A stretch of 64,000 nucleotides of DNA from Verrucomicrobiota bacterium JB023 (GTDB lineage: Bacteria > Verrucomicrobiota > Verrucomicrobiia > Verrucomicrobiales > Akkermansiaceae), in assembly GCA_030673895.1 (NCBI GenBank), contig JAUTCR010000033.1, forward strand, positions 1-64,000, read 5' to 3'. The notes under the pieces are model-generated. The model worked only from the letters and a program-made list of their open reading frames with translations, made no database searches and had not been told where the DNA came from. Positions 41,797 to 50,576 of this stretch are shown one piece after another (the stretch's first letter is position 1; the number at the start of each line of letters is the position of its first letter). The translations under genes and the position numbers were made by a program.

Positions 41797-42873
41797 TCAA
41801 AACCGGCTCAGCAGGTCCGGGCTCTGAATACGGACCGCAAAGTAGGGAAGCTTAGCCCCCGTGCGCCACAGGAAGAGGTAGAAGGGGCGATCAAAGTGTA
41901 TTTTTCGCTCAAGAGGAGTTGCCTTGGCCGGAAGGGGACCTCCGAAGGGCTCCAGATGAGACTGGCTTTTCAAGCGAACCTTGGTCCCGGATTCGGTGAG
42001 TTCGAAAGCGACCTGCTCCTCAGCGTTTGCGAGACGCCAAGGAGTCTTTCCGTCGCGAAATACCGGACTCCTGAGTTGTTTCTTAAGTTCGGAGTCTGCG
42101 TGAAACTTCACGTAGGGGATTCGCAGATCGTCCTTGGCGTGAATTCGCGGAAATCGCTCTGCATCCTCCCGAAGATGCGTGAGCTCTTTTTGTTCGAGGA
42201 TCAACTGGCGGCACCGGTCGACGGATGCTCTGAACGAGTTGAGCGATTCATCCATTAGGAGAAAGAGATGCTCGTCGTTTCCCTGCAGGGGGATACCGAT
42301 GGCGGCTCGCTGACCTGCGGCAAAGTCGAGGACTCGCACATGATTAAAATCCGCCGACTTTTTGCCTGTTACGCCGAAGAAGGTCACTTCGGTTTTTCGC
42401 TTCTTCGCATCGGTAAAGGTGAGTCCTTTGGTTTTGCTTTCAAAGAAGGGCTTCCTGAACTGGACAGAGTGGTCGAGAAGAGTCAGCGCGTAGAGGGAAT
42501 GCTCGTTTTTTGGCATGACTGTAATGGGTTCGAAGGCCCCTGGGAAGCGCCCTCGGATGACCTCATTCAGCTGTTTCTCGAACGCTAAGGTCGCCGGGCC
42601 TCCCTTCGCAAAGAAGGAGTCTGGAGGAAGGTTGTCTTCGACCGAATATCTCATCTCCATCACAGACCTCATCAGTGGAAATTGCTCGGGGTCGGTGAGT
42701 CGAAGGTCCGGGTTCCGCTCCATGATTTCCTCCCAGCAGAGCTTGAAGCCGGGGGACCAGTATTCTGATCCTTCCTTCTGATGTTCCGCCCCGACGTCCA
42801 GCTTAAGCTCTACCGCCTTCGTGAAAAGGCAAAGACCGCCGAAAAGGAAGGTGAAGCAAAGATGAGGTTTCAT
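41797..42873 (-). CDS. Secreted diverged serpin-like protein
   Basis: The 358-aa product (ATG 42873) has a signal peptide (MKPHLCFTFLFGGLCLF). The C-terminal 230 residues follow serpin order: LYALTLLDHSVQFRKPF (like VNAIYFKGxWxxPF), TKGLTFTDAKKRKTEVTFF, VRVLDFAAGQRAAIGIPL, then a hinge-like ELTESGTKVRLKSQS (291-305) and the terminal FDRPFYLFLWRTGAKLPYFAVRI (327-349). In inhibitory serpins the hinge after EGT is small residues; here it is K-V-R-L-K, so it is probably not an inhibitor. The first 120 residues are not clearly serpin. It lies 22 bp after proC. Confidence 0.55.
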   Translation of the reverse strand: MKPHLCFTFLFGGLCLFTKAVELKLDVGAEHQKEGSEYWSPGFKLCWEEIMERNPDLRLTDPEQFPLMRSVMEMRYSVEDNLPPDSFFAKGGPATLAFEKQLNEVIRGRFPGAFEPITVMPKNEHSLYALTLLDHSVQFRKPFFESKTKGLTFTDAKKRKTEVTFFGVTGKKSADFNHVRVLDFAAGQRAAIGIPLQGNDEHLFLLMDESLNSFRASVDRCRQLILEQKELTHLREDAERFPRIHAKDDLRIPYVKFHADSELKKQLRSPVFRDGKTPWRLANAEEQVAFELTESGTKVRLKSQSHLEPFGGPLPAKATPLERKIHFDRPFYLFLWRTGAKLPYFAVRIQSPDLLSRF

Positions 42874-42895
42874 GGGGGAGAGTGAATGATTGGCC

Positions 42896-43705
42896 TCAAG
42901 ACTTCCCCAATTCGATGGAGCGCTCGCTGGAGGCGCGGACGGCCTGAATGGCTGCGGAGCGGAAGGCGTTGCTTTCCAAGGCTTCAATGCCGCGGATGGT
43001 CGTGCCGCCCGGGGAGGTAACCATATCTTTCAAGAGACCGGGGTGCAGGCCGGTTTCCTTTACCATCGTTGCTGCTCCCAGGACGGTCTGGGTGGCAAGC
43101 GCGAGGGCCTGATCGCGGGGCAATCCGCTCGCGACGGCCCCATCGGCGAGGGCCTCGATAAAGAGGTAGACAAAAGCGGGGCCCGAGCCAGAGAGACCGG
43201 TCACCGCGTCCATGAGCTTCTCGGGAACGGTGACCACTTGGCCAACCGAGCCGAAAAGACGGCTGGCAAATGCCTCATCGTCTTCTGTCACCCCGATTCC
43301 GGTGGTGAAGGCAGCCGCACCTTGGCCGACGAGGGCGGGGGTGTTGGGCATCGAGCGGATGACACGGGCCTTTCCGGCAGTGTGAGCCTCCAGCTGGGCC
43401 ATAGTCACCCCGGCGGCGACAGAGATGAGCAGCTTCTCGCCATCGCCCGGTGTCGCATCCGCGACTTCAGAGAGAGCCCCCGCGACATCCCCGGGCTTGG
43501 TGCAGAGGAGGATGGCCTCGCTTCCTTCTGCGAGTTCGGAAATGGAGTGCGTGCCGGTAATGCCCTGATCGTGAACGAGCTTTTCGACAGTTGGCCGATG
43601 GATGTCGTAGGCGAGGACGTCTTCCGGCTTTACCGTTCCCGCTCGAATTGCTCCTTCAATGAGCGCTCTTCCCATCCTGCCGCATCCAATTAATCCAATC
43701 TTCAT
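42896..43705 (-). CDS. proC: Pyrroline-5-carboxylate reductase
   Basis: ProC reduces pyrroline-5-carboxylate to proline with NAD(P)H. The 269-aa product has the Rossmann start MKIGLIGCGRMGRAL, the CTKPGDV loop, VIRSMPNTPALVGQGA, LSGSGPAFVYLFIEAL and the C-terminal DMVTSPGGTTIRGIEALE, which covers the full family pattern. It is upstream of the serpin-like gene on the same strand. Confidence 0.95.
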   Translation of the reverse strand: MKIGLIGCGRMGRALIEGAIRAGTVKPEDVLAYDIHRPTVEKLVHDQGITGTHSISELAEGSEAILLCTKPGDVAGALSEVADATPGDGEKLLISVAAGVTMAQLEAHTAGKARVIRSMPNTPALVGQGAAAFTTGIGVTEDDEAFASRLFGSVGQVVTVPEKLMDAVTGLSGSGPAFVYLFIEALADGAVASGLPRDQALALATQTVLGAATMVKETGLHPGLLKDMVTSPGGTTIRGIEALESNAFRSAAIQAVRASSERSIELGKS

Positions 43706-43879
43706 CTCGACCGAAGCATCGGGTCAGGGGAGGAGATCTGTCGAGGGATTCGTCGAAGCAATTGTCATTTTTTGAGAAAAATTTCAATTTCCCACTTGCC
43801 TCGACTCCGCCCTCTGGTAAATACCGCCGCCCTTCGCGTCATCTCAATCGACGCGGAGGGTTTTTAGTCGCGAATTCCC

Positions 43880-44248
43880 ATGGCACGAATTTTTGGTATC
43901 GAAATCCCGAACGAGAAGCGAATCGAAGCTTCTCTTCCCTACATCTATGGCATCGGCCGTCAGACGGCTTCGAAAATCCTTGAGCAGGCGGGGGTCGATC
44001 CTGACCTGCGCACTGGTGAGCTTACGGAGGAGCAATTAGTCCGTATCGCCCAGGTGATTCAAGGTGAGCAAATCCTCATTGAGGGTGACCTTCGCCGGGA
44101 AAAGCAAGCGTCTCTCAAGCGTCTCTCCTCCATCGGTTGTGTCCGTGGCCTCCGTCACCGTCGTGGTCTTCCCGTCCGTGGCCAGCGCACACGCACCAAT
44201 GCCCGGACCCGTAAGGGCAAGAAGAAGACTGTGGGAGCGAAGAAGTAA
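43880..44248 (+). CDS. rpsM: 30S ribosomal protein S13
   Basis: S13 sits in the 30S head and contacts the 50S subunit. The 122-aa product has the full family pattern: [65 protein letters not shown]. It opens the rpsM-rpsK-rpsD operon; its 175-bp upstream gap divides it from the divergent proC. Confidence 0.97.
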   Translation: MARIFGIEIPNEKRIEASLPYIYGIGRQTASKILEQAGVDPDLRTGELTEEQLVRIAQVIQGEQILIEGDLRREKQASLKRLSSIGCVRGLRHRRGLPVRGQRTRTNARTRKGKKKTVGAKK

Positions 44249-44270
44249 TTTAATACGACGAATCTGAACG

Positions 44271-44882
44271 ATGTCCGACGAAGAAAACAAGCCCGTTGAA
44301 GAAGAGGCAAAGGCTCCTGAAGCAGCTCCCGTAGCTGAGGAAAAAGCGGAGTCAGCGCCTGCTGCTGAAGAGGCGAGCACGCCTGAGGCGGCTACCGAAG
44401 CCAAGCCCGAAGGAGAAGCGCCTGCAGAAGGTGATGCTCCAGCCAAGCCCGCTCCCAAGAAGGATATCTTTGCTGAAATCCTCGGTGAAGATCCTGCTGA
44501 TGCTCTCAAGGTCCACAAGGCGAAGGGAAGCAAGAACGTCACCAACGGCATCGTTCACGTCAAAGCGACTTTCAACAACACGGTTGTTACCGTCACCGAC
44601 GCCATGGGTAACACTATCGGCTGGTCGAGTGCTGGTAAAATGGGCTTCAAGGGCTCTCGTAAGAGTACTGCCTACGCCGCTCAGGTTGTTTCCCAGGATG
44701 CTTGCCGCCAAGCCATGTCTCATGGCTTGAAGAACGCAGAGGTTCGCGTCAAAGGCCCTGGTGCCGGTCGTGAGTCCGCTGTTCGTGCTGTCCAGACTCT
44801 CGGAATCGAAGTGAGCTCCATCGACGATGTGACTCCAATTCCGCACAATGGTTGCCGTCCTAAGAAAGCCCGTCGCGTCTAA
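44271..44882 (+). CDS. rpsK: 30S ribosomal protein S11 with acidic N-terminal extension
   Basis: S11 lies in the platform of the 30S subunit. Residues about 80-203 are the normal S11 ([75 protein letters not shown]). They are preceded by about 75 extra residues rich in Glu, Ala and Pro, ending in [24 protein letters not shown]. The only plausible start is ATG 44271, 22 bp after rpsM, and the extension is in frame without a break, so it is probably made. Confidence 0.95.
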   Translation: MSDEENKPVEEEAKAPEAAPVAEEKAESAPAAEEASTPEAATEAKPEGEAPAEGDAPAKPAPKKDIFAEILGEDPADALKVHKAKGSKNVTNGIVHVKATFNNTVVTVTDAMGNTIGWSSAGKMGFKGSRKSTAYAAQVVSQDACRQAMSHGLKNAEVRVKGPGAGRESAVRAVQTLGIEVSSIDDVTPIPHNGCRPKKARRV

Positions 44883-44902
44883 TCTCAACATTTTTCATAC
44901 TA

Positions 44903-45514
44903 ATGGCACGTTACACAGGTCCCCGCGAAAAAATCAGCCGCCGTTTCGGCGTGGCTCTCTTCGGTCCTTCGAAGGCCCTTGAGCGCCGTAATTTCCCTCC
45001 CGGTCAGCATGGCGCGCGGGCAGGTCGCCGCAAGAAGTCCGATTACTCCATCGCTCTCGGTGAGAAGCAGAAGCTCAAGTATCAGTATGGCGTTCTCGAG
45101 AAGCAGTTCCGTGCCTACTATGAGAAGGCCGCTTCCCAGCGTGGCATCACCGGTGACCTGATTCTCCAGATGCTCGAGGGTCGTCTTGACAACGTCTGCT
45201 ACCGCATGGGCTTTGGCAACACCCGCCAAGCTGCCCGTCAGCTTGTCAGCCACGGTCACATTCTCGTTAACGGACATCGCGTCGATGTTCCCAGCTACCA
45301 GGTCCGCCCCGGCGATGTGGTGAAGGTTGCCTCCAAGGCATCTTCCCAGCAGCTTGGCATGCGCGCTCTCGATTTGACTCAGTCAGTTCCCATCAAGGAT
45401 TGGATGACCGTCGATCGTGAAAAACTTGAAGGCACGATTGCCCGTCTGCCCGAAGCTGAAGAGGCAGAGTCCCTCGTCAACGTCCAGTTGGTCGTGGAAC
45501 TCTACTCTCGATAA
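44903..45514 (+). CDS. rpsD: 30S ribosomal protein S4
   Basis: S4 starts 30S assembly and represses its own operon in many bacteria. The 203-aa product has the usual parts: MARYTGPREKISRRFG, RRNFPPGQHGARAGRRKKSDY, EKQKLKYQYGVLEKQFRAYY, and the S4 RNA-binding domain (RLDNVCYRMGFGNTRQAARQLVSHGHILVNGHRVDVPSYQV). There are no zinc-site cysteines. It is the last gene of the operon, before a strong terminator; rpoA and rplQ do not follow. Confidence 0.97.
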   Translation: MARYTGPREKISRRFGVALFGPSKALERRNFPPGQHGARAGRRKKSDYSIALGEKQKLKYQYGVLEKQFRAYYEKAASQRGITGDLILQMLEGRLDNVCYRMGFGNTRQAARQLVSHGHILVNGHRVDVPSYQVRPGDVVKVASKASSQQLGMRALDLTQSVPIKDWMTVDREKLEGTIARLPEAEEAESLVNVQLVVELYSR

Positions 45515-45540
45515 ATTCTCAGAGTTGTTGTTTCCAAAAT

Positions 45541-45570
45541 ACCGGCAGGGTTCGCCCTGCCGGTTTTTTT
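45541..45570 (+). terminator. Rho-independent terminator of the rpsM-rpsK-rpsD operon
   Basis: A perfect 10-bp stem (ACCGGCAGGG / CCCTGCCGGT) with a TTCG tetraloop is followed by six T, 26 bp after rpsD. Confidence 0.9.
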
Positions 45571-45682
45571 ATTGGGCGTAGGGTAAGGAGCTGATGACGA
45601 TACTAAATATTTTCCGGAATCAGGTCGTGGTTTCCTTGCCAGAACCTTGACCGCGAGGCTTTCGTCATTTCCACTCTCCGCC

Positions 45683-47482
45683 ATGCGGTCGCGTGAGTCG
45701 GAGGGTGCGGAAAATACAAAGAAGGATCGGTGGGCGTTTCTTGGCTTTTATCGTTATCTCGGGAATTACAAAGCCGTCTTCATTCCTTCGATGGTCGCCC
45801 TTTTCCTGACGGCGGGCCTTTCACTCGCTTTTCCCTATTTCCTGAGTCAACTCATTGGAGGAACCTCCGGGGGTGTCGAGCTTCTCAGAGATGCTGAAAC
45901 GGTCGATCCGAAGCTAATTCAAGAGGGAATCAACCGCACGATTCTGACCCTTCTGGGGATACTCGCTCTGCAGGCAATCATTTCCTACTGGAGGGTCCGC
46001 GGCTTTATTTTCGCGGGCGAGAGCGCGCTCAATGATGCCCGGCGGGAAGTTTTCTCCCATCTGGTAAGGCTTCCAATTGCTCATTTTGAGCAAAGCCGAG
46101 CTGGCGAGTTGAGTGGTCGGGTGGCGGCTGACCTGGCGGTGATGCGAGAGACGCTACTCACCACCATTCCCCAAATGGTGCGGCAAACGGTGATGCTGAT
46201 CGGCGGACTCTTCTTCGTGTTCTTCTTCTCCTGGAAGCTCGCCCTCTACATGTTGGCGATGATTCCCGTGGTCGTATTAGCCGTCGCCTTCTTCGGTCGC
46301 AAGGTGCGGGGCTATTCCAAGGAGGGGCAAGACGCCTTGGCGGAAAGCTCTGTCGTCATCGAGGAGAGCACACAGGGCATTGCCGAGGTGAAGGCCTTCA
46401 GCAATGAGGCTTTCGAGGAAAAACGCTATGAGGACACGCTGGGCAGCTATCTTGATGTGGTCTTGAAGGGGGCGAAGGTCCGCGCTCGTTTCCTGGCCTT
46501 CATTATCTTTGTGATGTTCGGCACGATCTCCGTCGTGGTCTGGCTGGGGGCGGGGATGCTCGTCAATGGCGCTATCTCCGCGCGCGAGTTCTCCGCATTC
46601 ATCCTATTTAGTGTTTTTGTCGGTGCTTCGCTGGGAACCTTCCCCGAGATTGTGAATCAGATTCAGAAGGCCAATGGGGCGACTGAGAGATTACAGGCAA
46701 TCCTGGGCGAGCCGATTGAAGTGGCCGAAGGTCAGGTCTCCGATGAGGTGCAGGGACGCTTGGAGGCGAGAGGGCTCCGTTTCAGCTATCCTTCCCGCCC
46801 CGAGTTGGAGGTGCTCAAAGGGGTCGATTTCAAGGCTCATGCGGGTGAAAAGATCGCCTTCGTGGGGCCGAGTGGTGGTGGAAAGTCGACCTTGTTTTCC
46901 CTCATCCTCCGCTTTCACGAGGTGGAGCAGGGGGAATTGACGCTGGACGGGCGTCGTCTCGCGGAATGGCCTTTGGCGAGTCTGCGGGGGGCGATGGCTG
47001 TCGTGCCCCAGGACGTTCTTCTGTTTGGCGGAACCATCGCAGAGAACATTGCCTACGGAAAGCCAGGAGCTTCCCTGGAGGAAATTCAGGCTGCGGCGAA
47101 AGAAGCCAATGCCGCCGACTTCATCGAGTCTTTCCCTGAAGGCTACGAGACCAAAGTCGGACCGCGAGGGGTGCGGCTAAGTGGAGGGCAAAAGCAACGG
47201 GTGGCCATCGCTCGTGCGATACTTGCTGATCCCAAAATTTTGCTTCTGGACGAAGCCACAAGCGCCCTCGACTCGGAAAGTGAGAAACTTGTGCAAGATG
47301 CCTTGGAGAAATTAATGGTGGGGCGCACCAGCCTCATCATCGCTCATCGTCTCGCCACGGTGCGGGGTTGTGACCGGATCCATGTCATGCAGGGCGGGCA
47401 GATCGTGGAAAGCGGCTCTCATTCCGACCTCATGGAGGCGCGGGGAACCTATCGCTTGCTTGCGGAGACCCAGCTTCTCTAA
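45683..47482 (+). CDS. ABC transporter, fused permease and ATPase (ABCB/MsbA type)
   Basis: The 599-aa half-transporter has an N-terminal six-helix permease (about 20-320) and an ATPase domain with Walker A GPSGGGKST, Q-loop VVPQDVLLFGG, signature LSGGQKQRVAIARAIL, Walker B ILLLDEATSALD and the switch His in LIIAHRLATV. It would act as a homodimer exporting lipid or hydrophobic substrates; the substrate is unknown. The frame runs up to a TTG at 45647; ATG 45683 is preferred. Confidence 0.92.
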   Translation: MRSRESEGAENTKKDRWAFLGFYRYLGNYKAVFIPSMVALFLTAGLSLAFPYFLSQLIGGTSGGVELLRDAETVDPKLIQEGINRTILTLLGILALQAIISYWRVRGFIFAGESALNDARREVFSHLVRLPIAHFEQSRAGELSGRVAADLAVMRETLLTTIPQMVRQTVMLIGGLFFVFFFSWKLALYMLAMIPVVVLAVAFFGRKVRGYSKEGQDALAESSVVIEESTQGIAEVKAFSNEAFEEKRYEDTLGSYLDVVLKGAKVRARFLAFIIFVMFGTISVVVWLGAGMLVNGAISAREFSAFILFSVFVGASLGTFPEIVNQIQKANGATERLQAILGEPIEVAEGQVSDEVQGRLEARGLRFSYPSRPELEVLKGVDFKAHAGEKIAFVGPSGGGKSTLFSLILRFHEVEQGELTLDGRRLAEWPLASLRGAMAVVPQDVLLFGGTIAENIAYGKPGASLEEIQAAAKEANAADFIESFPEGYETKVGPRGVRLSGGQKQRVAIARAILADPKILLLDEATSALDSESEKLVQDALEKLMVGRTSLIIAHRLATVRGCDRIHVMQGGQIVESGSHSDLMEARGTYRLLAETQLL

Positions 47483-47560
47483 GAAAAATTAAATGTTGTC
47501 ACATCTGACTCGATTTGGGCTGGGAAGACGGCGAGAGGTAGCGATTCTCTGAGGTGAATC

Positions 47561-48490
47561 ATGTCGGCGCTAGCTAATCACCGGGAAGAACAGCCAATGG
47601 AGGCTCAGGCGAATAATATCCTGCCTATGTTGGAGGACCGTGTTCGCTCACTTGAAGAAAGAGGGGCATTTGAGGAGGCGAAGAATGTGCTCGAATCCGC
47701 CGTTGCTCGAGCTCGTAGCACGCAGAATGGCGAGAATGATTTGGTCGGCGGACTCTTGCTCTCGCTGGAGATGAAGGCGGACCTCTGTCTTCGCAATGGC
47801 CGCTTCGATGAGGCCAGGGAGGATTATCTGGAGAGTATCTCGCTCATGGCGGGTCGCAAAGGTGAAGAGGAGACCGTCGCCCGCTTGTTCGGCGCTCTCG
47901 CGTTCCTTGAGGAAACCTGTGAACGGCCTGATGCCGCGATGCAGGCTTATGAGAAGGCTCTTGAACAACTGAAGCGGGTGCGCAGGCCGAATCCCGTCGA
48001 GGTGGTGCGTCTGACCAATAATCTGGCCTTCCTCTATTCCGCGAAAAACGACTTCGATGAGGCGGAAACTCTCTTCCTTAAGTCCCTGAAGCTTGCCCAC
48101 TCCGAGCTGGGTCCTGAGGACGATAATACGACGGGTATCTGCAACAACGTAGGTGCTCTTTATCAGAAGGCGGGTCACCTTGAGCAGGCTCGCGACATGC
48201 ATGTGATGGCTCTGGAGGGCCGCGAGAAAAGCTGCGGGAGCCACCATCCTGACACAGCACAATCGCATGGCAATCTGGCCATCGTTTATGCCCAGGAGGG
48301 GAACGAGGATTTGGCGCGCGAGCACTTCGAAGTGGCCTTCATGACCTATGAAGAACTGGGCGAGGAATGCCGCGAGGATTTTGAGGCGGTGGGCGAGAAT
48401 TTCATCTATTTCCTCGAAGAATTCGGAGACCGGGAAGGGGCGGCCGAGGTCCGTTCCAAGCTGAAGACGGCTCTCTCAAGAAGTGCCTGA
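47561..48490 (+). CDS. Tetratricopeptide repeat protein
   Basis: The 309-aa soluble protein is made of TPR/kinesin-light-chain-like helical repeats from about 35 to 290 (for example RRPNPVEVVRLTNNLAFLYSAKNDFDEAETLF, TTGICNNVGALYQKAGHLEQARDMHVMAL and DTAQSHGNLAIVYAQEGNEDLAREHF). It has no signal peptide. TPR proteins hold protein complexes together; the partner is not evident. It follows the ABC transporter by 78 bp and has GAGGTG 4 bp before its ATG. Confidence 0.85.
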   Translation: MSALANHREEQPMEAQANNILPMLEDRVRSLEERGAFEEAKNVLESAVARARSTQNGENDLVGGLLLSLEMKADLCLRNGRFDEAREDYLESISLMAGRKGEEETVARLFGALAFLEETCERPDAAMQAYEKALEQLKRVRRPNPVEVVRLTNNLAFLYSAKNDFDEAETLFLKSLKLAHSELGPEDDNTTGICNNVGALYQKAGHLEQARDMHVMALEGREKSCGSHHPDTAQSHGNLAIVYAQEGNEDLAREHFEVAFMTYEELGEECREDFEAVGENFIYFLEEFGDREGAAEVRSKLKTALSRSA

Positions 48491-48519
48491 GGCGAGAGGC
48501 GAGTCTTTCATGCTGGGCG

Positions 48520-49293
48520 ATGAGCTGTAACCCGGGTAGGGAACAACGAGTGCGTCGCCTTGGTGTCATTGTGGGGCTTCTCTTACTTTTTGGGTTATTC
48601 GTGGCCTCGCGTGCTCAGGTTGATAGGGGAATGCCGAGTGAAAGCTCCTCAGATTCGAACGACCGCGCGGCGGCCGTACGTAGCCGCATCGAAGGCGCCT
48701 TACGCGCTAGCTTGACCGAAAAAGGGCTCGAATGGGGGGCTCCGGTCTTCATCCGAATCGTCAAGGAGGAGCGTGAGCTTGAGCTTTGGCTCAAGGATGG
48801 AGAGAGGTTCAAGCTCTTCAGAAAGTATCCGATCGCCGGGATGTCCGGACAGCTGGGACCGAAATTAGCGGAGGGAGATCGGCAGGCTCCAGAGGGCTTC
48901 TACTATGTCCCGCCCTCAATGATGCATCCGCGGAGTCGCTATCATCTTGCCTTCAATCTTGGCTACCCCAATGCCTACGATCGGGCGCGGGGGCGCACAG
49001 GCAGCTTCATCATGGTGCACGGAAGCCGTTTTTCGGTGGGTTGTTTCGCAATGACAGATGCGAAAATTGAGGAAATCTACACACTTTGCGATGCCGCGCT
49101 GGAAGGTGGGCAACCTTTCTTCCGGGTCCATGTCTTTCCCTTTCACATGACGGAAGCTCGCATGAAGGCGGTCGGTCAGCATCGATGGAAGGACTTCTGG
49201 TTCAATCTGGAGGAAGGCTATCGTTGGTTTGAGGAGAAGGGAACGCCGCCCGATGTGATTGTCCGGGGAGGGCGCTATGCCTTTCAGGATTAG
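48520..49293 (+). CDS. L,D-transpeptidase (YafK-type), membrane-anchored
   Basis: The 257-aa protein has one N-terminal TM helix (about 11-33) followed by an L,D-transpeptidase YkuD/YafK domain: EGFYYVPPS, HLAFNLGYPNAYDRARGRTGS and the catalytic VHGSRFSVGCFAMTD (His and Cys). Such enzymes cross-link or trim peptidoglycan stem peptides. It begins 29 bp after the TPR gene and could be co-transcribed. Confidence 0.9.
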   Translation: MSCNPGREQRVRRLGVIVGLLLLFGLFVASRAQVDRGMPSESSSDSNDRAAAVRSRIEGALRASLTEKGLEWGAPVFIRIVKEERELELWLKDGERFKLFRKYPIAGMSGQLGPKLAEGDRQAPEGFYYVPPSMMHPRSRYHLAFNLGYPNAYDRARGRTGSFIMVHGSRFSVGCFAMTDAKIEEIYTLCDAALEGGQPFFRVHVFPFHMTEARMKAVGQHRWKDFWFNLEEGYRWFEEKGTPPDVIVRGGRYAFQD

Positions 49294-49424
49294 TCGACGA
49301 AGGGGCGGCAGACGGCGTGCGGATTTTTGCGCGATGCCGTCGTCTTCCCAGTGAAATGAGGCGGGAAACAAGCTAAGAATGGGTGGCAGGATGCCGTATG
49401 AGGCTGTACACTAACGAAGATTGC

Positions 49425-50576
49425 ATGAGGTATGATTTCAATATTCCGCTGACCTTTCGGCATCGGATTTTATTTGAGCGGGATGTCTTTGCACCCGGTA
49501 ATCCTGTATTGGAGGAATTGCTCGAGAAGCGAGCAGGGACCAAGGTATTCGTTTTGGTCGAAAAGGCCCTCGCCGAGATTGATCCCGAGCTTGAGAGCAA
49601 GGCCGTGTCCAAGGCGCGCGAGGTGCTCGGCGGCGACAGCGTGGCATCGCAGGTTTTCGTCGGCGGAGAAGACTGCAAGGTGGACGAGAGCGTTTACAAC
49701 GCGATGTGCGATGCCATTGCGGATGCCGGGATTGACCGTCATTCTTACGTTTTTGCAATCGGGGGCGGCGCCTTTCTTGACGTCGCCGGATTTGCCGCTG
49801 CCACGGTGCACCGAGGGGTGCGTCTGGTCCGCTTCCCCACCACAACGCTTTCCCAGGATGATAGCGGAGTGGGAGTGAAATGCGGGATCAACAAATACGG
49901 GAAGAAGAACTTCATGGGGGCCTTCGCTGTTCCTTATGCGGTGGTCAATGACTTCACCTTCCTCCACACCCAGCCGGAAGATATCCGGCGCGGAGGACTG
50001 GTTGAGGCCGTGAAGGTTGCGCTGGTCAAGGATGCGGCCTTTTTCGCCTGGCTCGAAGATAATGTAGCGGGCTTGAACGCGCTACGCCCTCCCGTCCTGG
50101 AGGAAGCCGTCGAGCGTTCCGCCGTCTTGCATGCTAAGCACATTGCCGAGGGCGGAGATCCCTTTGAGTCCGGGAGCAGCCGGCCTCTCGATTTCGGTCA
50201 TTGGGCAGCGCATAAAATGGAGCAGCTCAGTGATTTCGAATTGAGCCACGCGAAGGCGGTTTCCGTGGGCCTGGCCTTGGATTGTGTCTATTCGGTCAAG
50301 AAGGGGCTGCTCGCTCAAGCCGATGCGGAGCGAATTCTAAAAGTTTTGGAAGGGCTGCAGCTTCCTTGCTGGGACGATTTGCTGGACCAGACCAATGATG
50401 AGGGCCGCCGGACGGTGTTAGCCGGTCTGGAAGAGTTCCGCGAGCATCTCGGGGGCCAATTGACCATTCTGCTCCTCAAGGAGCCGGGAGTCGGAGTCGA
50501 CGTTCACGAGATGGACGAGTCTCTCCTGGAGGAAGCGATCGCCGAGTTGAGAGAACGAGTCCTGCAAGTGGCGTGA
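49425..50576 (+). CDS. EboD-like 3-dehydroquinate synthase-family protein
   Basis: The 383-aa product (from ATG 49425, MRYDFNIPLTFRHRILFERDVF) belongs to the dehydroquinate-synthase superfamily: GGEDCKVDES, AIGGGAFLDVAGFAAAT, RFPTTTLSQDDSGVGVKCGINKYGKKNFMGAF and metal-site His (LHAKHIAEGGDPFE, DFGHWAAHKME). It resembles EboD of the ebo cluster more than AroB. Alternative upstream starts (49383 GTG, 49398 ATG) exist. Its stop overlaps the start of the next gene, an EboF-like phosphodiesterase. Confidence 0.82.
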   Translation: MRYDFNIPLTFRHRILFERDVFAPGNPVLEELLEKRAGTKVFVLVEKALAEIDPELESKAVSKAREVLGGDSVASQVFVGGEDCKVDESVYNAMCDAIADAGIDRHSYVFAIGGGAFLDVAGFAAATVHRGVRLVRFPTTTLSQDDSGVGVKCGINKYGKKNFMGAFAVPYAVVNDFTFLHTQPEDIRRGGLVEAVKVALVKDAAFFAWLEDNVAGLNALRPPVLEEAVERSAVLHAKHIAEGGDPFESGSSRPLDFGHWAAHKMEQLSDFELSHAKAVSVGLALDCVYSVKKGLLAQADAERILKVLEGLQLPCWDDLLDQTNDEGRRTVLAGLEEFREHLGGQLTILLLKEPGVGVDVHEMDESLLEEAIAELRERVLQVA

